A DNA stretch of 64,000 nucleotides, from assembly GCF_000300455.3 (NCBI RefSeq), contig NZ_CP007215.2, forward strand, positions 3,224,001 to 3,288,000, read 5' to 3'. Position 1 is the stretch's first letter; every line of letters begins with the position of its first letter. The DNA comes from Kosakonia sacchari SP1. Its GTDB lineage: Bacteria; Pseudomonadota; Gammaproteobacteria; Enterobacterales; Enterobacteriaceae. A program made the position numbers and the translations under genes. Shown here piece by piece: positions 7,854 to 16,299 of the stretch. Below the pieces are notes generated by a model, which saw only the letters and a program-made list of their open reading frames with translations, was not told the origin of the DNA and did not search any database.

Positions 7854-8810
7854 ATGGCACAGCAAGCGTGGTCCTTCAAAGCAATCGAGAAAGGTGATCT
7901 TAGATACTGGGGAAATGATGGTTACCACGATGACTCATCAGTTTTTTATCGTTATAACGATTCTGTACCTAATCACAAGAAGGTGAAGCAAGGGGACATT
8001 GTAATAATCAGAGATAGAGAGAAAATTTTAGGCGTATCTATTATAGAAAAGCTAGAAACTCGCAGCACAAATAAAATAGTATATAAATGCCCCCATATGG
8101 AATGTAATGCAAAAAAAATTCGCCCGAGAGAAACAATAAAACCTAGGTGGCGTTGTGACAAAGGGCATGAATTTGATGAACGAAGAATAGTTTTAGAACC
8201 TGCAACAGAATTTATAGCTAACTACGGTTCCTTTTTCAAAGAACTTAAAGACGTATCTTTACTTAATCTAGAAACAGAAAGTCCACGCTACAATATCCAA
8301 TTGTCCATACAAGAAGTAAATCTTCACTGGGCTAAAGAATTGATTGGTAATCTACCGGAATTAGTTTTCCCTCTTAATTCAGAGGATGCTGAAAATGATC
8401 AGCCTGATTTACTTGAAGGAGATCAAAGAAAAATTGCATATAGGCAAATCAAACAAAGGCGTGGACAAAAAACGTTCCGGGATAAGCTGTTAAAGTCCAA
8501 TCCCATATGCGCAGTCACTGGTTGCGAGCTTGTAGATATTCTCGAGGCTGCGCACATCGATGCATATCGGAATGACAGCCACAATCATATTAGCAATGGG
8601 TTATTATTAAGGAGTGACATACATACTTTATTTGATTTAGGAATGATAGCTTTTAATCCTAAAGATTTAAAAATTTACTTTTCTGAGGAAGCATTAAAAT
8701 CTGGCTACAAACCTTACCATGGCATAAAACTGGTAACCAATCATAGCCTCTCTAAAAGTGCCATTTTAAAAAGATGGCTATCTTTCCGTATTAACAACGA
8801 CACCAAATAA
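7854..8810 (+). CDS. PUA/EVE-like plus HNH nuclease, putative defence protein
   Basis: A 318-residue protein with three parts. Residues 1-68 resemble a PUA/EVE-type domain (KQGDIVIIRD..ILGVSII), a fold used to read modified bases. Residues 79-105 form a likely zinc ribbon (Cys79, Cys84, Cys101, His105). Residues 215-265 are an HNH_2-type nuclease (Cys219, Cys224, His234, Asn248, His257). By family logic this could be a modification-dependent restriction enzyme that cuts incoming phage DNA. The gene is AT-rich compared with its neighbours and lies between Q and cos, a place where P2-like phages carry accessory genes. A homing-type nuclease is less likely because no intron or interrupted gene is seen. 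Confidence 0.75.
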   Translation: MAQQAWSFKAIEKGDLRYWGNDGYHDDSSVFYRYNDSVPNHKKVKQGDIVIIRDREKILGVSIIEKLETRSTNKIVYKCPHMECNAKKIRPRETIKPRWRCDKGHEFDERRIVLEPATEFIANYGSFFKELKDVSLLNLETESPRYNIQLSIQEVNLHWAKELIGNLPELVFPLNSEDAENDQPDLLEGDQRKIAYRQIKQRRGQKTFRDKLLKSNPICAVTGCELVDILEAAHIDAYRNDSHNHISNGLLLRSDIHTLFDLGMIAFNPKDLKIYFSEEALKSGYKPYHGIKLVTNHSLSKSAILKRWLSFRINNDTK

Positions 8811-8811
8811 A

Positions 8812-8851
8812 TTTATGACGGTGATAATTTTAATTACATCACCGTCATAAA
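8812..8851. terminator. bidirectional terminator between convergent cargo genes
   Basis: Perfect 14-base arms (TTTATGACGGTGAT and its complement) around a 12-base loop. It begins one base after the HNH stop codon and ends nine bases before the stop of the convergent gene. A and T runs on both sides make it work in both directions. Confidence 0.85.
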
Positions 8852-8860
8852 AACCATACA

Positions 8861-9724
8861 TTATATTTTGGATTTGATAAGATTGCGCATATATCTTGCG
8901 CCACTAAAATTAAGACCACTCTCTGGACTGCAATAACCTAATTCAACCATATCTTGAGAAAAGGGACTGCGGCCATCTTTCCAATATTTTCGATTAAAAA
9001 AATTAATTACATCTCGCAAGTTTATTTTATAATTTCCGTCAGGCACACCCATGGCAGTCATTAAATCTGGAATCACCCTAGTAATCATATTCATTTCAAC
9101 CCTATCCTGTGCATCGTTGCGTCCTGGCATATCTGCAGCCATGGTGACTTGCTCTCGGTCTTTTAGTTGCGCAGTCAACAATCTTTTATTTAACCTTGCA
9201 AGTTCAAACTGAAGATTCTGTAACTCCTCTTCTTTCGAGTTTAAAGTATGCTGAATCTTTTCTTTTTCTTCATGTTCAAGATTAGCTTTTTCTAGCAGTT
9301 GCTCAATTAGCTTAGAGCGCTCAGCTTTAACTTTATTAAGCTCAGTTTCTTCTAATTCAATTTTTTCTTTTGTTTCAGTAACATCGCCATTCTTCCCAGG
9401 AGACATCATACTCCTCATTGAATTATAGCTTTCATCTAAACTCTTTAACCTCTCACCAAAACCACTTTCAATCCTAATAAGTAACCCTGCGATATCTTTT
9501 GTGAACTTAAATGTATTATCATAAAAACTGTTGCTTGTTTCAGTCGCTTTGAAATAAAAAACAGCTGATAGGCCAACCGAAAATAAAGCAAGCACAGTTG
9601 AGAGCAAGGCAATGAAGTCGAAATTCATTGTAAAAGTAGAGTTGTAAAATTTCAATGAAACAAAAAAAACAATAACAACAGACAATAGAGCCTTAACCCA
9701 ATCCCAAAGATTTGCTTTTTGCAT
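8861..9724 (-). CDS. membrane-anchored coiled-coil protein, unknown cargo gene
   Basis: I do not recognise this 287-residue protein. Two membrane helices lie near the N-terminus (about 10-26 and 34-58), followed by a long coiled coil (about 110-195, rich in Glu, Lys and Leu) and a small globular C-terminal domain (about 210-287; INLRDVINFFNRKYWKDGRSPFSQDMVELGYCSPESGL). It is AT-rich, stands alone on its strand and faces the HNH nuclease across a shared terminator. The layout, a membrane anchor with a sensor-like coiled coil and cytoplasmic domain, together with its position between Q and cos, suggests a superinfection-exclusion or abortive-infection role. That is inference only. Confidence 0.65.
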   Translation of the reverse strand: MQKANLWDWVKALLSVVIVFFVSLKFYNSTFTMNFDFIALLSTVLALFSVGLSAVFYFKATETSNSFYDNTFKFTKDIAGLLIRIESGFGERLKSLDESYNSMRSMMSPGKNGDVTETKEKIELEETELNKVKAERSKLIEQLLEKANLEHEEKEKIQHTLNSKEEELQNLQFELARLNKRLLTAQLKDREQVTMAADMPGRNDAQDRVEMNMITRVIPDLMTAMGVPDGNYKINLRDVINFFNRKYWKDGRSPFSQDMVELGYCSPESGLNFSGARYMRNLIKSKI

Positions 9725-9881
9725 GATAACTTACATTAATGTTTGACATACAGGGAATGATATATCTGATTTTGAATGACATCAATCCTCATCCTTTATA
9801 TAACTGCAACTATTTTTTTGAAGTTTTCTTCTCACATTTTACTAATAGAAACATATTATTCAACATTCAATTATAGTGTGC

Positions 9882-9920
9882 TCAGCGCGCGCTCGTATCC
9901 CCGCCACGCCTGCCCGCTTT
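9882..9920 (-). other. cos packaging site
   Basis: On the minus strand the sequence GGCGTGGCGGGGATACGAGC followed by GCGCGCTGA parallels the P2/P4 cos region, whose cohesive end reads GGCGAGGCGGGG followed by a GCGCGCTGA element as I remember it. It lies where cos belongs, on the Q side of gene A. The 19-base cohesive end would correspond to about 9892-9910. No gene overlaps it convincingly. Confidence 0.75.
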
Positions 9921-9955
9921 ATGTAGTGGTTTTCATGCGCCTGCATGACATAAGC

Positions 9956-9979
9956 AAAAGCCCGCCAGAACTGGCGGGC
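9956..9979 (-). terminator. terminator of the early (gene A) operon
   Basis: Nine-base-pair GC-rich stem (GCCCGCCAG, AA, CTGGCGGGC) followed on the minus strand by TTTTGC. It ends the leftward transcript that carries A and the small downstream gene. The rest of 9725-10133 holds cos and no gene that I can support. Confidence 0.85.
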
Positions 9980-10133
9980 CGGGGTAAAAACGATCCTCAC
10001 GGGATCATGCGAATCCATGCAGCATAGCCATGCACGACTTGCTAACGCCTCGCTGCGCTCGTTGTTCAACCTTGCCAGCGTCAGAATTAGCATTCTTTCC
10101 CCTGGCAACGTTCTCGAATTTAACCCGCAGCGG

Positions 10134-10322
10134 TTAGCTGGAGGCCTCCATTGATTTGCTGTATTCATGGCTGCGGATCTTCGCCATCAGCTCGTCGGTC
10201 AGCTCTGAAACCCACTGGATCGCCAGCCCCTTTTCTTCGTTGCTGCATTCACTCATCGCGACAAGCTTGATAAAAAAATCAATACGCTGGAGCTTCACCG
10301 ACTCCAAAAAATAATCCTGCAT
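10134..10322 (-). CDS. small P2-like phage protein, unknown function
   Basis: A 62-residue, mostly helical, acidic protein (FFIKLVAMSECSNEEKGLAIQWVSELTDELM). It has a good GGAG ribosome site. It follows gene A in the same direction, in a place where related prophages carry a small conserved gene. I cannot name a function. The 160 bases between it and gene A are AT-rich and could hold its own promoter. Confidence 0.65.
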   Translation of the reverse strand: MQDYFLESVKLQRIDFFIKLVAMSECSNEEKGLAIQWVSELTDELMAKIRSHEYSKSMEASS

Positions 10323-10483
10323 GTTACTCTCCTATAACTTAAATTTTGATACAGATAACTGTATATAAATACACTGTTTATAAAAACAGTATAACAGCAA
10401 TTTCCGAAAGTAAATCATTTTCTAACTTCAACTAACTCAACGAGTTAACATCATTAACCGCATGAATTATTGACGCCGAAATA

Positions 10484-12874
10484 TCAATACCACTGTCGCC
10501 ATTTGTCATCTTCCTGCAGCCTGCCGTTCCGATAAAAAATACGCATCCCGGCCCCGGAGGGAATGCTGCCGCCGCGCAGAAGCAAATCAATCTCCGGTTC
10601 ACTGCCCGCCAATCCTCGGGACTTCAATTCCGCCTCAAGCTGCAGCCGTTGGTGCTCGGTAATATCCTGCTTGTACCCCTTCCGGCGTCTCGGTTTCACC
10701 AACCGCAGCCGCGCGTTTAGCTCACGCAGCTCCTTTTTGCTCATATTGTGGAAATCAGGCGGTGGATCTGCCTCGCCTGTTTCCTCTGGATCACTCTCGA
10801 AATAGTTCATTTTTTCAACAGGGGGACAGTTATTGCCACGAGTCCAAGGGGCGCAAGCGCCCTGGTCGGCTGACGCCTCCTGAACGTCAACGGCCTTACG
10901 CACCACTTTCCATTTCATGGCGTGCGTGCAGATCCTGCCCTCTACAATCGGGGACCAGACGCCATAAATACGGATGCCGTGATCGCCGTAAGCGCCCGGT
11001 TCATCATTCAGCTCGTAGGCTGTTCGGATAAGGTGATGCTTGCGGGGAACCAGCACGCCGCCCTGCTTCATGATGTAAGTGGCAAAACAGCCGGCATCGG
11101 CGGCAGCCAGCACCGCATCCAGACGCGGATTATCCAGCACCGGCACGCCCGCTTTGCTGTCGCTCTGCACTCTCGCCACCTGCCCCGCCAGCAAACGCAG
11201 CTCGCGATATGCCTGCCGCCCTGGAATGCCAAAGAAACGGAATTGCTGAACGCGATGCAGCGACGCCCAGGCACTGACATGCTCGGCGCTATCGCGCAGT
11301 GATTTGCCGGTTTCCTTACTGATTTCTTTAGCCAGCCCGCGCCCGTCGATGTTCTTGCTGATGTATTTGGCGATATAGCTGGTCGGCGTGCCTTTGCGCG
11401 GGTTGATAAGCTCTGACTTAAAGCGCGGCCCGGTGTCGTTCCCCAGTTCCTCGCGGTCTTCACGGATGGCAAATTTACGCAGCAGTGTGGTGATGGAACG
11501 GCGATCTTTTTTGCGCATAAAACACAGCAAATGCCAGTGCACGGTGCCGTCATGGTGCGGCTCTGCAACACGGACGCCATACCAGCGCAGCGCGGTCTTA
11601 TGCATTGCCTTGCGAAAAGCGGCGAATGTCGCCACCAGATAATCGCTGCTCTGGCGAACCGTGGCAGTGCTCCACTTCGGGTTTGGCCTGCCGTTGTTGA
11701 GGGTTGCGTGAAGGCGTGACGGGCAAGTGATGGTGTAAAACACCGCACAGTCTCCGCGCGTTTCCGCGATCAGCTCCATCCCTTTAACGCAGGCCATCAT
11801 TTCATTGCGGCGGTGCGTTGGATTGCTGCTGCTCGCATTTACTACGTCTTCCATCTCCAGCGCGTCGCCGTCGGCATTGACCAGCTCGTGCGAGCGGAAA
11901 AACTCCAGCGCTCTGCGGCGTTGCTCGCGTTTGTGGATCACGGCCTCGAGGCTGATATACGGCGAGGCTTTTCTGTTGACCAGGCAAACGGCGCGTAGCT
12001 GTTCCTCGCGCCACTCACAGCGCATCTGCCACAACTTACGATACCACCAGTCCGCGCACAGCATCCGCGCCAGCGAGCCGGGGATCAGATCATAAGGCAC
12101 TGGCTTACGGCGTCGTTTCTTGCGGCGTAGCTGCTCAAATGCTGGCGGTATCACCTCCAGGCGCATAGCCTCTGCGGCAACTCGTTCCCACGACTTGCGG
12201 ATCTGTTCGGGCTTAACGTCGTCGGTAACAAACAGCTCGCCGCAGGCCGCATCGAGACACATGCTCATATGCGCCGCAACCAGCGTGGAAAGGCGCTTAA
12301 CGTGTTCCTGATTCATTTCAGGCAGTGCCAGCAGCCCGTCCAGCCCTTGCTGGCTCGCCATAAATCGGAACGAGGCAGATACCTGACTGCAGCGCACGCG
12401 CTCCAGCCGCTCGAGGCACGGACGAATTGTTTCGCGCAGGTAGCGGGACCAGGCTTTCACTCTGCCCAGGCTGCGGAAGTAATTAATCCGCTCCAGCAGT
12501 GGCTTGCTGATATGTGGCGGCATGGCGCGAACGTCAGCCAGAATCGCCAAATCAGGGTTGTAGCGCTGCTGTTCGTGCGCCATTGTGACGCGGCTTAGTA
12601 GCTGATCCTGCTCGATTTCATGCTGAAACGGATCACGGTTCTCATTGAAAAAATAGCGTTGCCAGACCTCATCACTCAGCGCCTCGCGGCGCAGCCGTTC
12701 ATGCTCGTTATCCGTAGCGTAAAGAGCGATCAGGTTTGAAAGCGCAGAAGCCGGCGCAACTTCCGCCGGGTCCAGATAAGGGTTAACTGCTTTTTTAGGG
12801 GCATTCCATGAATAAACTGTGGCGGCTTTATCTGCGCCGCCAGGGTTATTCATCACCGGAGCTAAAGGCTTCAC
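10484..12874 (-). CDS. A: replication initiation endonuclease, gene A protein
   Basis: P2 gpA family rolling-circle initiator, 796 residues, that nicks the phage origin. The metal-binding HUH motif HWH lies near residue 445 within [15 protein letters not shown]. The paired catalytic tyrosines are in [12 protein letters not shown] near residues 500 and 504. The start is uncertain: the open frame begins at a GTG without a clear ribosome site, and an ATG seven codons downstream ([10 protein letters not shown]) is possible. In P2 the origin lies within gene A, so it probably does here as well. Confidence 0.93.
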   Translation of the reverse strand: MKPLAPVMNNPGGADKAATVYSWNAPKKAVNPYLDPAEVAPASALSNLIALYATDNEHERLRREALSDEVWQRYFFNENRDPFQHEIEQDQLLSRVTMAHEQQRYNPDLAILADVRAMPPHISKPLLERINYFRSLGRVKAWSRYLRETIRPCLERLERVRCSQVSASFRFMASQQGLDGLLALPEMNQEHVKRLSTLVAAHMSMCLDAACGELFVTDDVKPEQIRKSWERVAAEAMRLEVIPPAFEQLRRKKRRRKPVPYDLIPGSLARMLCADWWYRKLWQMRCEWREEQLRAVCLVNRKASPYISLEAVIHKREQRRRALEFFRSHELVNADGDALEMEDVVNASSSNPTHRRNEMMACVKGMELIAETRGDCAVFYTITCPSRLHATLNNGRPNPKWSTATVRQSSDYLVATFAAFRKAMHKTALRWYGVRVAEPHHDGTVHWHLLCFMRKKDRRSITTLLRKFAIREDREELGNDTGPRFKSELINPRKGTPTSYIAKYISKNIDGRGLAKEISKETGKSLRDSAEHVSAWASLHRVQQFRFFGIPGRQAYRELRLLAGQVARVQSDSKAGVPVLDNPRLDAVLAAADAGCFATYIMKQGGVLVPRKHHLIRTAYELNDEPGAYGDHGIRIYGVWSPIVEGRICTHAMKWKVVRKAVDVQEASADQGACAPWTRGNNCPPVEKMNYFESDPEETGEADPPPDFHNMSKKELRELNARLRLVKPRRRKGYKQDITEHQRLQLEAELKSRGLAGSEPEIDLLLRGGSIPSGAGMRIFYRNGRLQEDDKWRQWY

Positions 12875-12899
12875 AGGGAACGTCCATTACCGCACATGA

Positions 12900-13127
12900 T
12901 CACAACGCGCCTCTGCTGTAATGCTTCCCTTTCAGCTCAGCGATTTCCTGACAGGTGATGCAGCACTGCACGCCCGGAACGGCGCGGCGTCGCGCTGGCG
13001 GGATTGGCGCGTCGCATTCAATACAGAACAAACGGGAAATACCCGGTGTGGTGCGCCGGGCAGTGTGAATGTGGCGCTGGCGTTCTTCTTCCTCGCGCTG
13101 CTGTACGAGATCCATTGAGTCTGCCAT
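12900..13127 (-). CDS. TraR/DksA-type zinc finger protein
   Basis: A 75-residue protein with a C4 zinc finger (CIECDAPIPPARR then CCITCQE) in the order of the DksA/TraR family, equal to the P2 orf82 type. Such short phage members may act on RNA polymerase like TraR, but function here is inferred. It overlaps the stop of the preceding gene by one base (TAATG), so the two are translationally coupled. Confidence 0.85.
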   Translation of the reverse strand: MADSMDLVQQREEEERQRHIHTARRTTPGISRLFCIECDAPIPPARRRAVPGVQCCITCQEIAELKGKHYSRGAL

Positions 13128-13363
13128 TAGTGCCAGTCCCCTCTTGATTCCGCCTCGCAGCGGGCAGCTTCACGGCGCAGCAATTCCGCTGCTTCGATGC
13201 CATTCATTCCCTGCTGCAAAATATGAATCGCCAGGGCTTCCATGCGGATGGAAACCGCAAATGCCCGGTTTTTGCGCTCATCCAGCCGGGCCTCGGTGAG
13301 CAGGATATTCACTCCCGCATCGTCAGGGCCGGTTTGCGTTTTACGTGTCTGGGTATTTTTCAT
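13127..13363 (-). CDS. DUF2732-type phage protein
   Basis: A 78-residue helical protein of the DUF2732 type found upstream of the TraR-like gene in P2-like phages (equivalent to P2 orf81). The phrase LLTEARLDERKNRAFAVSIR is characteristic. Function unknown. Confidence 0.75.
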   Translation of the reverse strand: MKNTQTRKTQTGPDDAGVNILLTEARLDERKNRAFAVSIRMEALAIHILQQGMNGIEAAELLRREAARCEAESRGDWH

Positions 13364-13429
13364 TTAACTTCTCCTGAATTCAGGCAAAGGAATGCCCGGC
13401 GGGTTTACGCCATTTATTTCTGGTTTGGT

Positions 13430-13771
13430 TTAATCCGGCAGGGTTAGCCGTTTTGGAAATAAGCTCACCACTGCACGAAAATGATTCATTGCTTTAATCA
13501 GTTCCCGCTTTTCGTCAGTAGTCAGATCACTAATATTGACGCCGTGACGTTCTGCCGGAATTTTTGCCATAAAGAACAGGGCTGCCAGTGCCCGCTCGTT
13601 CTGTAACTTATTTACGTCTCGCGGATCACGCATATCTTTTATGAACCGTTCAAGCTCGGCTTCAATATTCAGGCCGAACACTTTAGCTCTTAATTCCGCG
13701 ATATGGTTTAGCCCATCGAGACGTTGACCAATGTTTATTGGAACAGTCGCTACATCGCCTTCAATAGCCAT
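13430..13771 (-). CDS. DUF5347-type phage protein
   Basis: A 113-residue protein of the DUF5347 type seen in the early operon of 186-like prophages. I choose the start MAIEGDVAT because AGGGGGG lies just before it; six upstream codons are possible. No known function. The opposite strand carries the leader of the convergent membrane-protein unit, so the two transcripts overlap. Confidence 0.7.
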   Translation of the reverse strand: MAIEGDVATVPINIGQRLDGLNHIAELRAKVFGLNIEAELERFIKDMRDPRDVNKLQNERALAALFFMAKIPAERHGVNISDLTTDEKRELIKAMNHFRAVVSLFPKRLTLPD

Positions 13772-13889
13772 CGTTCCCCCCTTGTTCATCCTTTTGAAAA
13801 TATGCCGGGATTTTTCAACACGCCCGGCGCGTGCCCTGGTGGTAGACTATTTGCGCCAACAACCATCTACCCCCTCAAGGAGAAACCTG

Positions 13890-13970
13890 ATGTCAGACAC
13901 TGACAATTTTCACGTACTGCCTCGCCCCGCGCCTGCACCGCAACCACAGCCGGGGCAAGATAAAAAATAG
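13890..13970 (+). CDS. 26-residue proline-rich microprotein
   Basis: An ATG preceded by AAGGAG opens a 26-codon frame (MSDTDNFHVLPRPAPAPQPQ and six more residues) that ends nine bases before the next gene. The strong ribosome site and tight spacing suggest either a real peptide or a translated leader that couples into the membrane protein. It runs against the early operon. Confidence 0.5.
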   Translation: MSDTDNFHVLPRPAPAPQPQPGQDKK

Positions 13971-13978
13971 GAACCGGC

Positions 13979-14437
13979 ATGATTAAGCAAAGCTCCGAGT
14001 ATTTTCATTTAACCTACTGCTATTACCTTGAAGCAATGACAGCAACGTTTCATGGCAGAGCAGATAAATTAATGACGGCGATCCAGCTTATTAGCGGAAC
14101 TGCTGTATTTACGAATATGAGCCTGAGCTGGTTATTCGCTTTACCTGTCGTCGTTATCGCGACAATTCAACTTGTGTGGCAACCCGCAATTATTTCTGAA
14201 CGGGCAAACGTACAAAGCCGTCAGTATGGTGAATTGCTTTATGAGGGGGATGAATTGACCCCGCAACTGATCGCACAAAAACTGAAAACCCTGCACCACT
14301 CTGATTCCGCAACTTTCGGTTCTTTGTTAAATCCGGCCTATAAAAGAGCGGCTATTGCCTGTGGTCTGACCGATGACGTTAACCTCAGCTTTCAGGAAAA
14401 ACTTTTCGCCTGGTTCGCTGGGTGCCTGCCACGTTAA
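13979..14437 (+). CDS. unknown two-helix membrane protein, antisense cargo
   Basis: A 152-residue protein with an N-terminal helix, two membrane segments (about 32-48 and 50-68) and a cytoplasmic C-terminal region. The layout recalls SLATT-type effectors, but I see no decisive motif. It is transcribed against the early lytic operon, so it is most likely expressed in the lysogen. Its stop codon overlaps the stop of fil on the other strand in a shared TTAA. Confidence 0.6.
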   Translation: MIKQSSEYFHLTYCYYLEAMTATFHGRADKLMTAIQLISGTAVFTNMSLSWLFALPVVVIATIQLVWQPAIISERANVQSRQYGELLYEGDELTPQLIAQKLKTLHHSDSATFGSLLNPAYKRAAIACGLTDDVNLSFQEKLFAWFAGCLPR

Positions 14438-14619
14438 CTGTTCAGGGGTTTAAGCACTCTCGTCCTTCCTGTTCCCCGCACAGCCTGCTGGCGGGGAACC
14501 ACTTCAATAGATGGATGCCATTTTTTCCCGCCGGGTAAAAGTATCCAGCCGTGTCCGTAATGCATTGCCGGGCTTTGCCTGACAAGCAGTGATGCGAATG
14601 ATGGCTCTTTTCTCAACAT
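14434..14619 (-). CDS. fil: Fil-type phage protein (DUF2724)
   Basis: A 61-residue protein of the Fil/DUF2724 family. The segment ASLLVRQSPAMHYGHGWI followed by KKWHPS is the family core. In phage 186, Fil blocks host cell division and causes filamentation. The start MLRKEPS is chosen because GAGGTGGCT precedes it; the longer frame lacks a ribosome site. Confidence 0.75.
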   Translation of the reverse strand: MLRKEPSFASLLVRQSPAMHYGHGWILLPGGKKWHPSIEVVPRQQAVRGTGRTRVLKPLNS

Positions 14620-14626
14620 AGCCACC

Positions 14627-15136
14627 TCAGAGCAAACCGAACGACGCACCAAGGCCGGTGACGGTATCCACCGCGCTTGCCATCGCAGGGTTAACATGCA
14701 AACGCGCCTGTAATGACACCGCAGTGAGTGCCATCAGGCGCGTAACGGCATTAACGCTGCTGATCACATCGCGGCGGCCCGCCGTGGTTTTCACCTCACC
14801 GGATACCGCGCCGGCGGCGACACGCCCGATTTCAGCGGTCGCGCTCAGGACGTAATGCGGCAATTTCTCTTTTGCTACCTCATTCACCGGAACACACGGC
14901 AGGCAATGGATCTGCGCCAGGAAACCATCGACCAGTGTTGAGTCCTCCGTGAGATCGGTCAGCAACCAGATATCTGCTGCTGTGAGTTGGTGCGGCTGCG
15001 AGGGGTTCAGCTTGTTACGCAGCATCTGGACGTTCATTCCGGCACGCGCCGCCAGCTTCGCCATATTATGGCGCAGTGCGAAAGCACGGCAGGCATCATT
15101 GAAATACGGTTGTTGTGAAACGCGATAGTCAAACAT
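14627..15136 (-). CDS. cII: CII-type phage regulatory protein
   Basis: 186 CII family (Phage_CP76), 169 residues. An N-terminal helix-turn-helix (RHNMAKLAARAGMNVQMLRNKLNP) is followed by the conserved DLTEDSTLVDGFLAQIHCLPCVPVNEVAKEKLPHYV region, broken here into its motifs. In 186, CII activates the establishment promoter for CI. GGAG precedes the start. Confidence 0.88.
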   Translation of the reverse strand: MFDYRVSQQPYFNDACRAFALRHNMAKLAARAGMNVQMLRNKLNPSQPHQLTAADIWLLTDLTEDSTLVDGFLAQIHCLPCVPVNEVAKEKLPHYVLSATAEIGRVAAGAVSGEVKTTAGRRDVISSVNAVTRLMALTAVSLQARLHVNPAMASAVDTVTGLGASFGLL

Positions 15137-15168
15137 AGTCAGCTACTCCGCAAAGTCTCAGAATGGAA

Positions 15169-15390
15169 CTAGTTGATAGTCACGTTGCAATCAGAAAGGG
15201 CATCAACCGTCATTGCCGCGATGTTGATCATCACTTTTTCACGCTTTTTGTCCTTGCGAAGACGATGGCGGAGCAAACGTCCATCCGCCAACATATCGTT
15301 GATGGTGTCGATAGATAACCCTGTGAGTTCACTATATCTTTCGATAGTGACGTGGGGGGTAATGAGAGTGATTGAAATGTTAGGTCTCAT
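15169..15390 (-). CDS. Apl/Cox-like excisionase-repressor
   Basis: A 73-residue DNA-binding protein with a MerR/excisionase-like helix-turn-helix (TIERYSELTGLSIDTINDML). It is the first gene of the early lytic operon, opposite CI, the position held by apl in 186 and cox in P2. By analogy it would repress the lysogenic promoter and help excision. The ATG at MRPNISI is chosen; a TTG eight codons upstream is an alternative. Confidence 0.72.
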   Translation of the reverse strand: MRPNISITLITPHVTIERYSELTGLSIDTINDMLADGRLLRHRLRKDKKREKVMINIAAMTVDALSDCNVTIN

Positions 15391-15435
15391 GATGCAACAT
15401 TCCTCGTTTAGCAATGATTAATCAGGGTGAATACT

Positions 15436-15473
15436 GATCGTTTGTATTTTGTGAACACCATAAACATACGATC
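15436..15473. promoter_or_regulatory. CI/Apl operator region between divergent promoters
   Basis: An 18-base arm starting GATCGTTTGTATTTTGTG is matched at 14 of 18 positions by the inverted arm at 15456-15473. The dyad sits in the 125-base gap between the Apl/Cox-like gene and CI and is the best candidate for a CI operator. A further gtgaac/gttcac pair flanks it closer to CI. Confidence 0.6.
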
Positions 15474-15515
15474 GCACCATGAAATCGTCAAGACAAAAGT
15501 TCACTTGAGGTGATC

Positions 15516-16085
15516 ATGAATCTGGAAAAAGGCGGCCGTGGTGCTATAGAGCGAATGGTTGAAGCCTATGGCTTTAAGACGAGACAAGCTTTGTGTGACC
15601 ATTTAGGGATTTCAAAAAGTACCCTTGCAACGCGCTACATGCGCGACTCTTTCCCGGCTGAATGGGTAATTCAGTGCGCACTTGAGACTGGCACGTCGCT
15701 TAACTGGCTAACTACTGGTCAGGGCACATTAAAAAGTTCACAAAAAGAAAACATCAAAGAGATTGAAAAGAAGATTTTATCAAGTGGAAAACTACTTCCT
15801 GATGGTTTTTACGTTTTCGATAACAACTTTTTGCCTGTAAACCTGAAAAACCCTTTTGTTGTGATCGATGGCACATCAAAGTATATCTGTGATAAGGATT
15901 ATGGAGATGTACGTGATGGTAAGTGGATCGTTGGTATCGATGGCGAAGTTGCTATCAGGAAGCTGACCCGGCTGCCAGGGCATCGTATAAATGTCGAGGG
16001 CAGTAACAGCTCCTTTGAATGCAGAATAGATGAAATTGATATCATCGGAAAAATTACAAGCGCGATAGTGAATTTTGCAAGTTAA
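15516..16085 (+). CDS. cI: prophage CI repressor, 186 type
   Basis: 186 CI-type repressor, 189 residues. The N-terminal helix-turn-helix domain ([29 protein letters not shown], shortened here to MVEAYGF and [13 protein letters not shown]) is followed by the phrase [17 protein letters not shown] shared with 186 CI. The C-terminal oligomerisation domain ends with [14 protein letters not shown]. There is no RecA-cleavage site as in lambda CI; 186-type prophages are induced through Tum instead. The ATG has GAGG five bases upstream. Confidence 0.9.
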   Translation: MNLEKGGRGAIERMVEAYGFKTRQALCDHLGISKSTLATRYMRDSFPAEWVIQCALETGTSLNWLTTGQGTLKSSQKENIKEIEKKILSSGKLLPDGFYVFDNNFLPVNLKNPFVVIDGTSKYICDKDYGDVRDGKWIVGIDGEVAIRKLTRLPGHRINVEGSNSSFECRIDEIDIIGKITSAIVNFAS

Positions 16086-16102
16086 TTTATAAGGAAATAA
16101 AT

Positions 16103-16288
16103 ATGTTTTCTAACACCATACGAAATATACTTGTTTGTTTATTTGTAATTCTTCCCATTACAAGTTTTGCCAAAAATTATCCATGTTCTGGTAAGAAAGG
16201 TGGCGTTTCACATTGCACATCTGATGGAAAGTTCGTATGCAACGATGGAACTATAAGTAAGTCAAAGAAAACATGTGCTAAAAACTAA
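16103..16288 (+). CDS. small secreted cysteine-rich protein
   Basis: A 61-residue protein with a signal peptide (about 1-23, ending SFA) and a mature part of 38 residues with four cysteines (28, 38, 46, 58), suggesting two disulfides. It lies 17 bases after CI and 11 bases before the KAP gene, so it is expressed with the repressor in the lysogen. Similar small peptides occur in other prophages, but I know no function. A periplasmic partner of the KAP protein is possible. Confidence 0.65.
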   Translation: MFSNTIRNILVCLFVILPITSFAKNYPCSGKKGGVSHCTSDGKFVCNDGTISKSKKTCAKN

Positions 16289-16299
16289 GGTGGCTTCAT

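Noticed and set aside
7854-8810. HNH gene as homing endonuclease
   Set aside because: No intron, intein or split gene around it; the zinc ribbon and PUA-like part fit restriction better.
9776-10168. Open frames on both strands over cos (83 and 102 codons)
   Set aside because: They cover the cos site and the terminator, lack ribosome sites and have no recognisable protein features.
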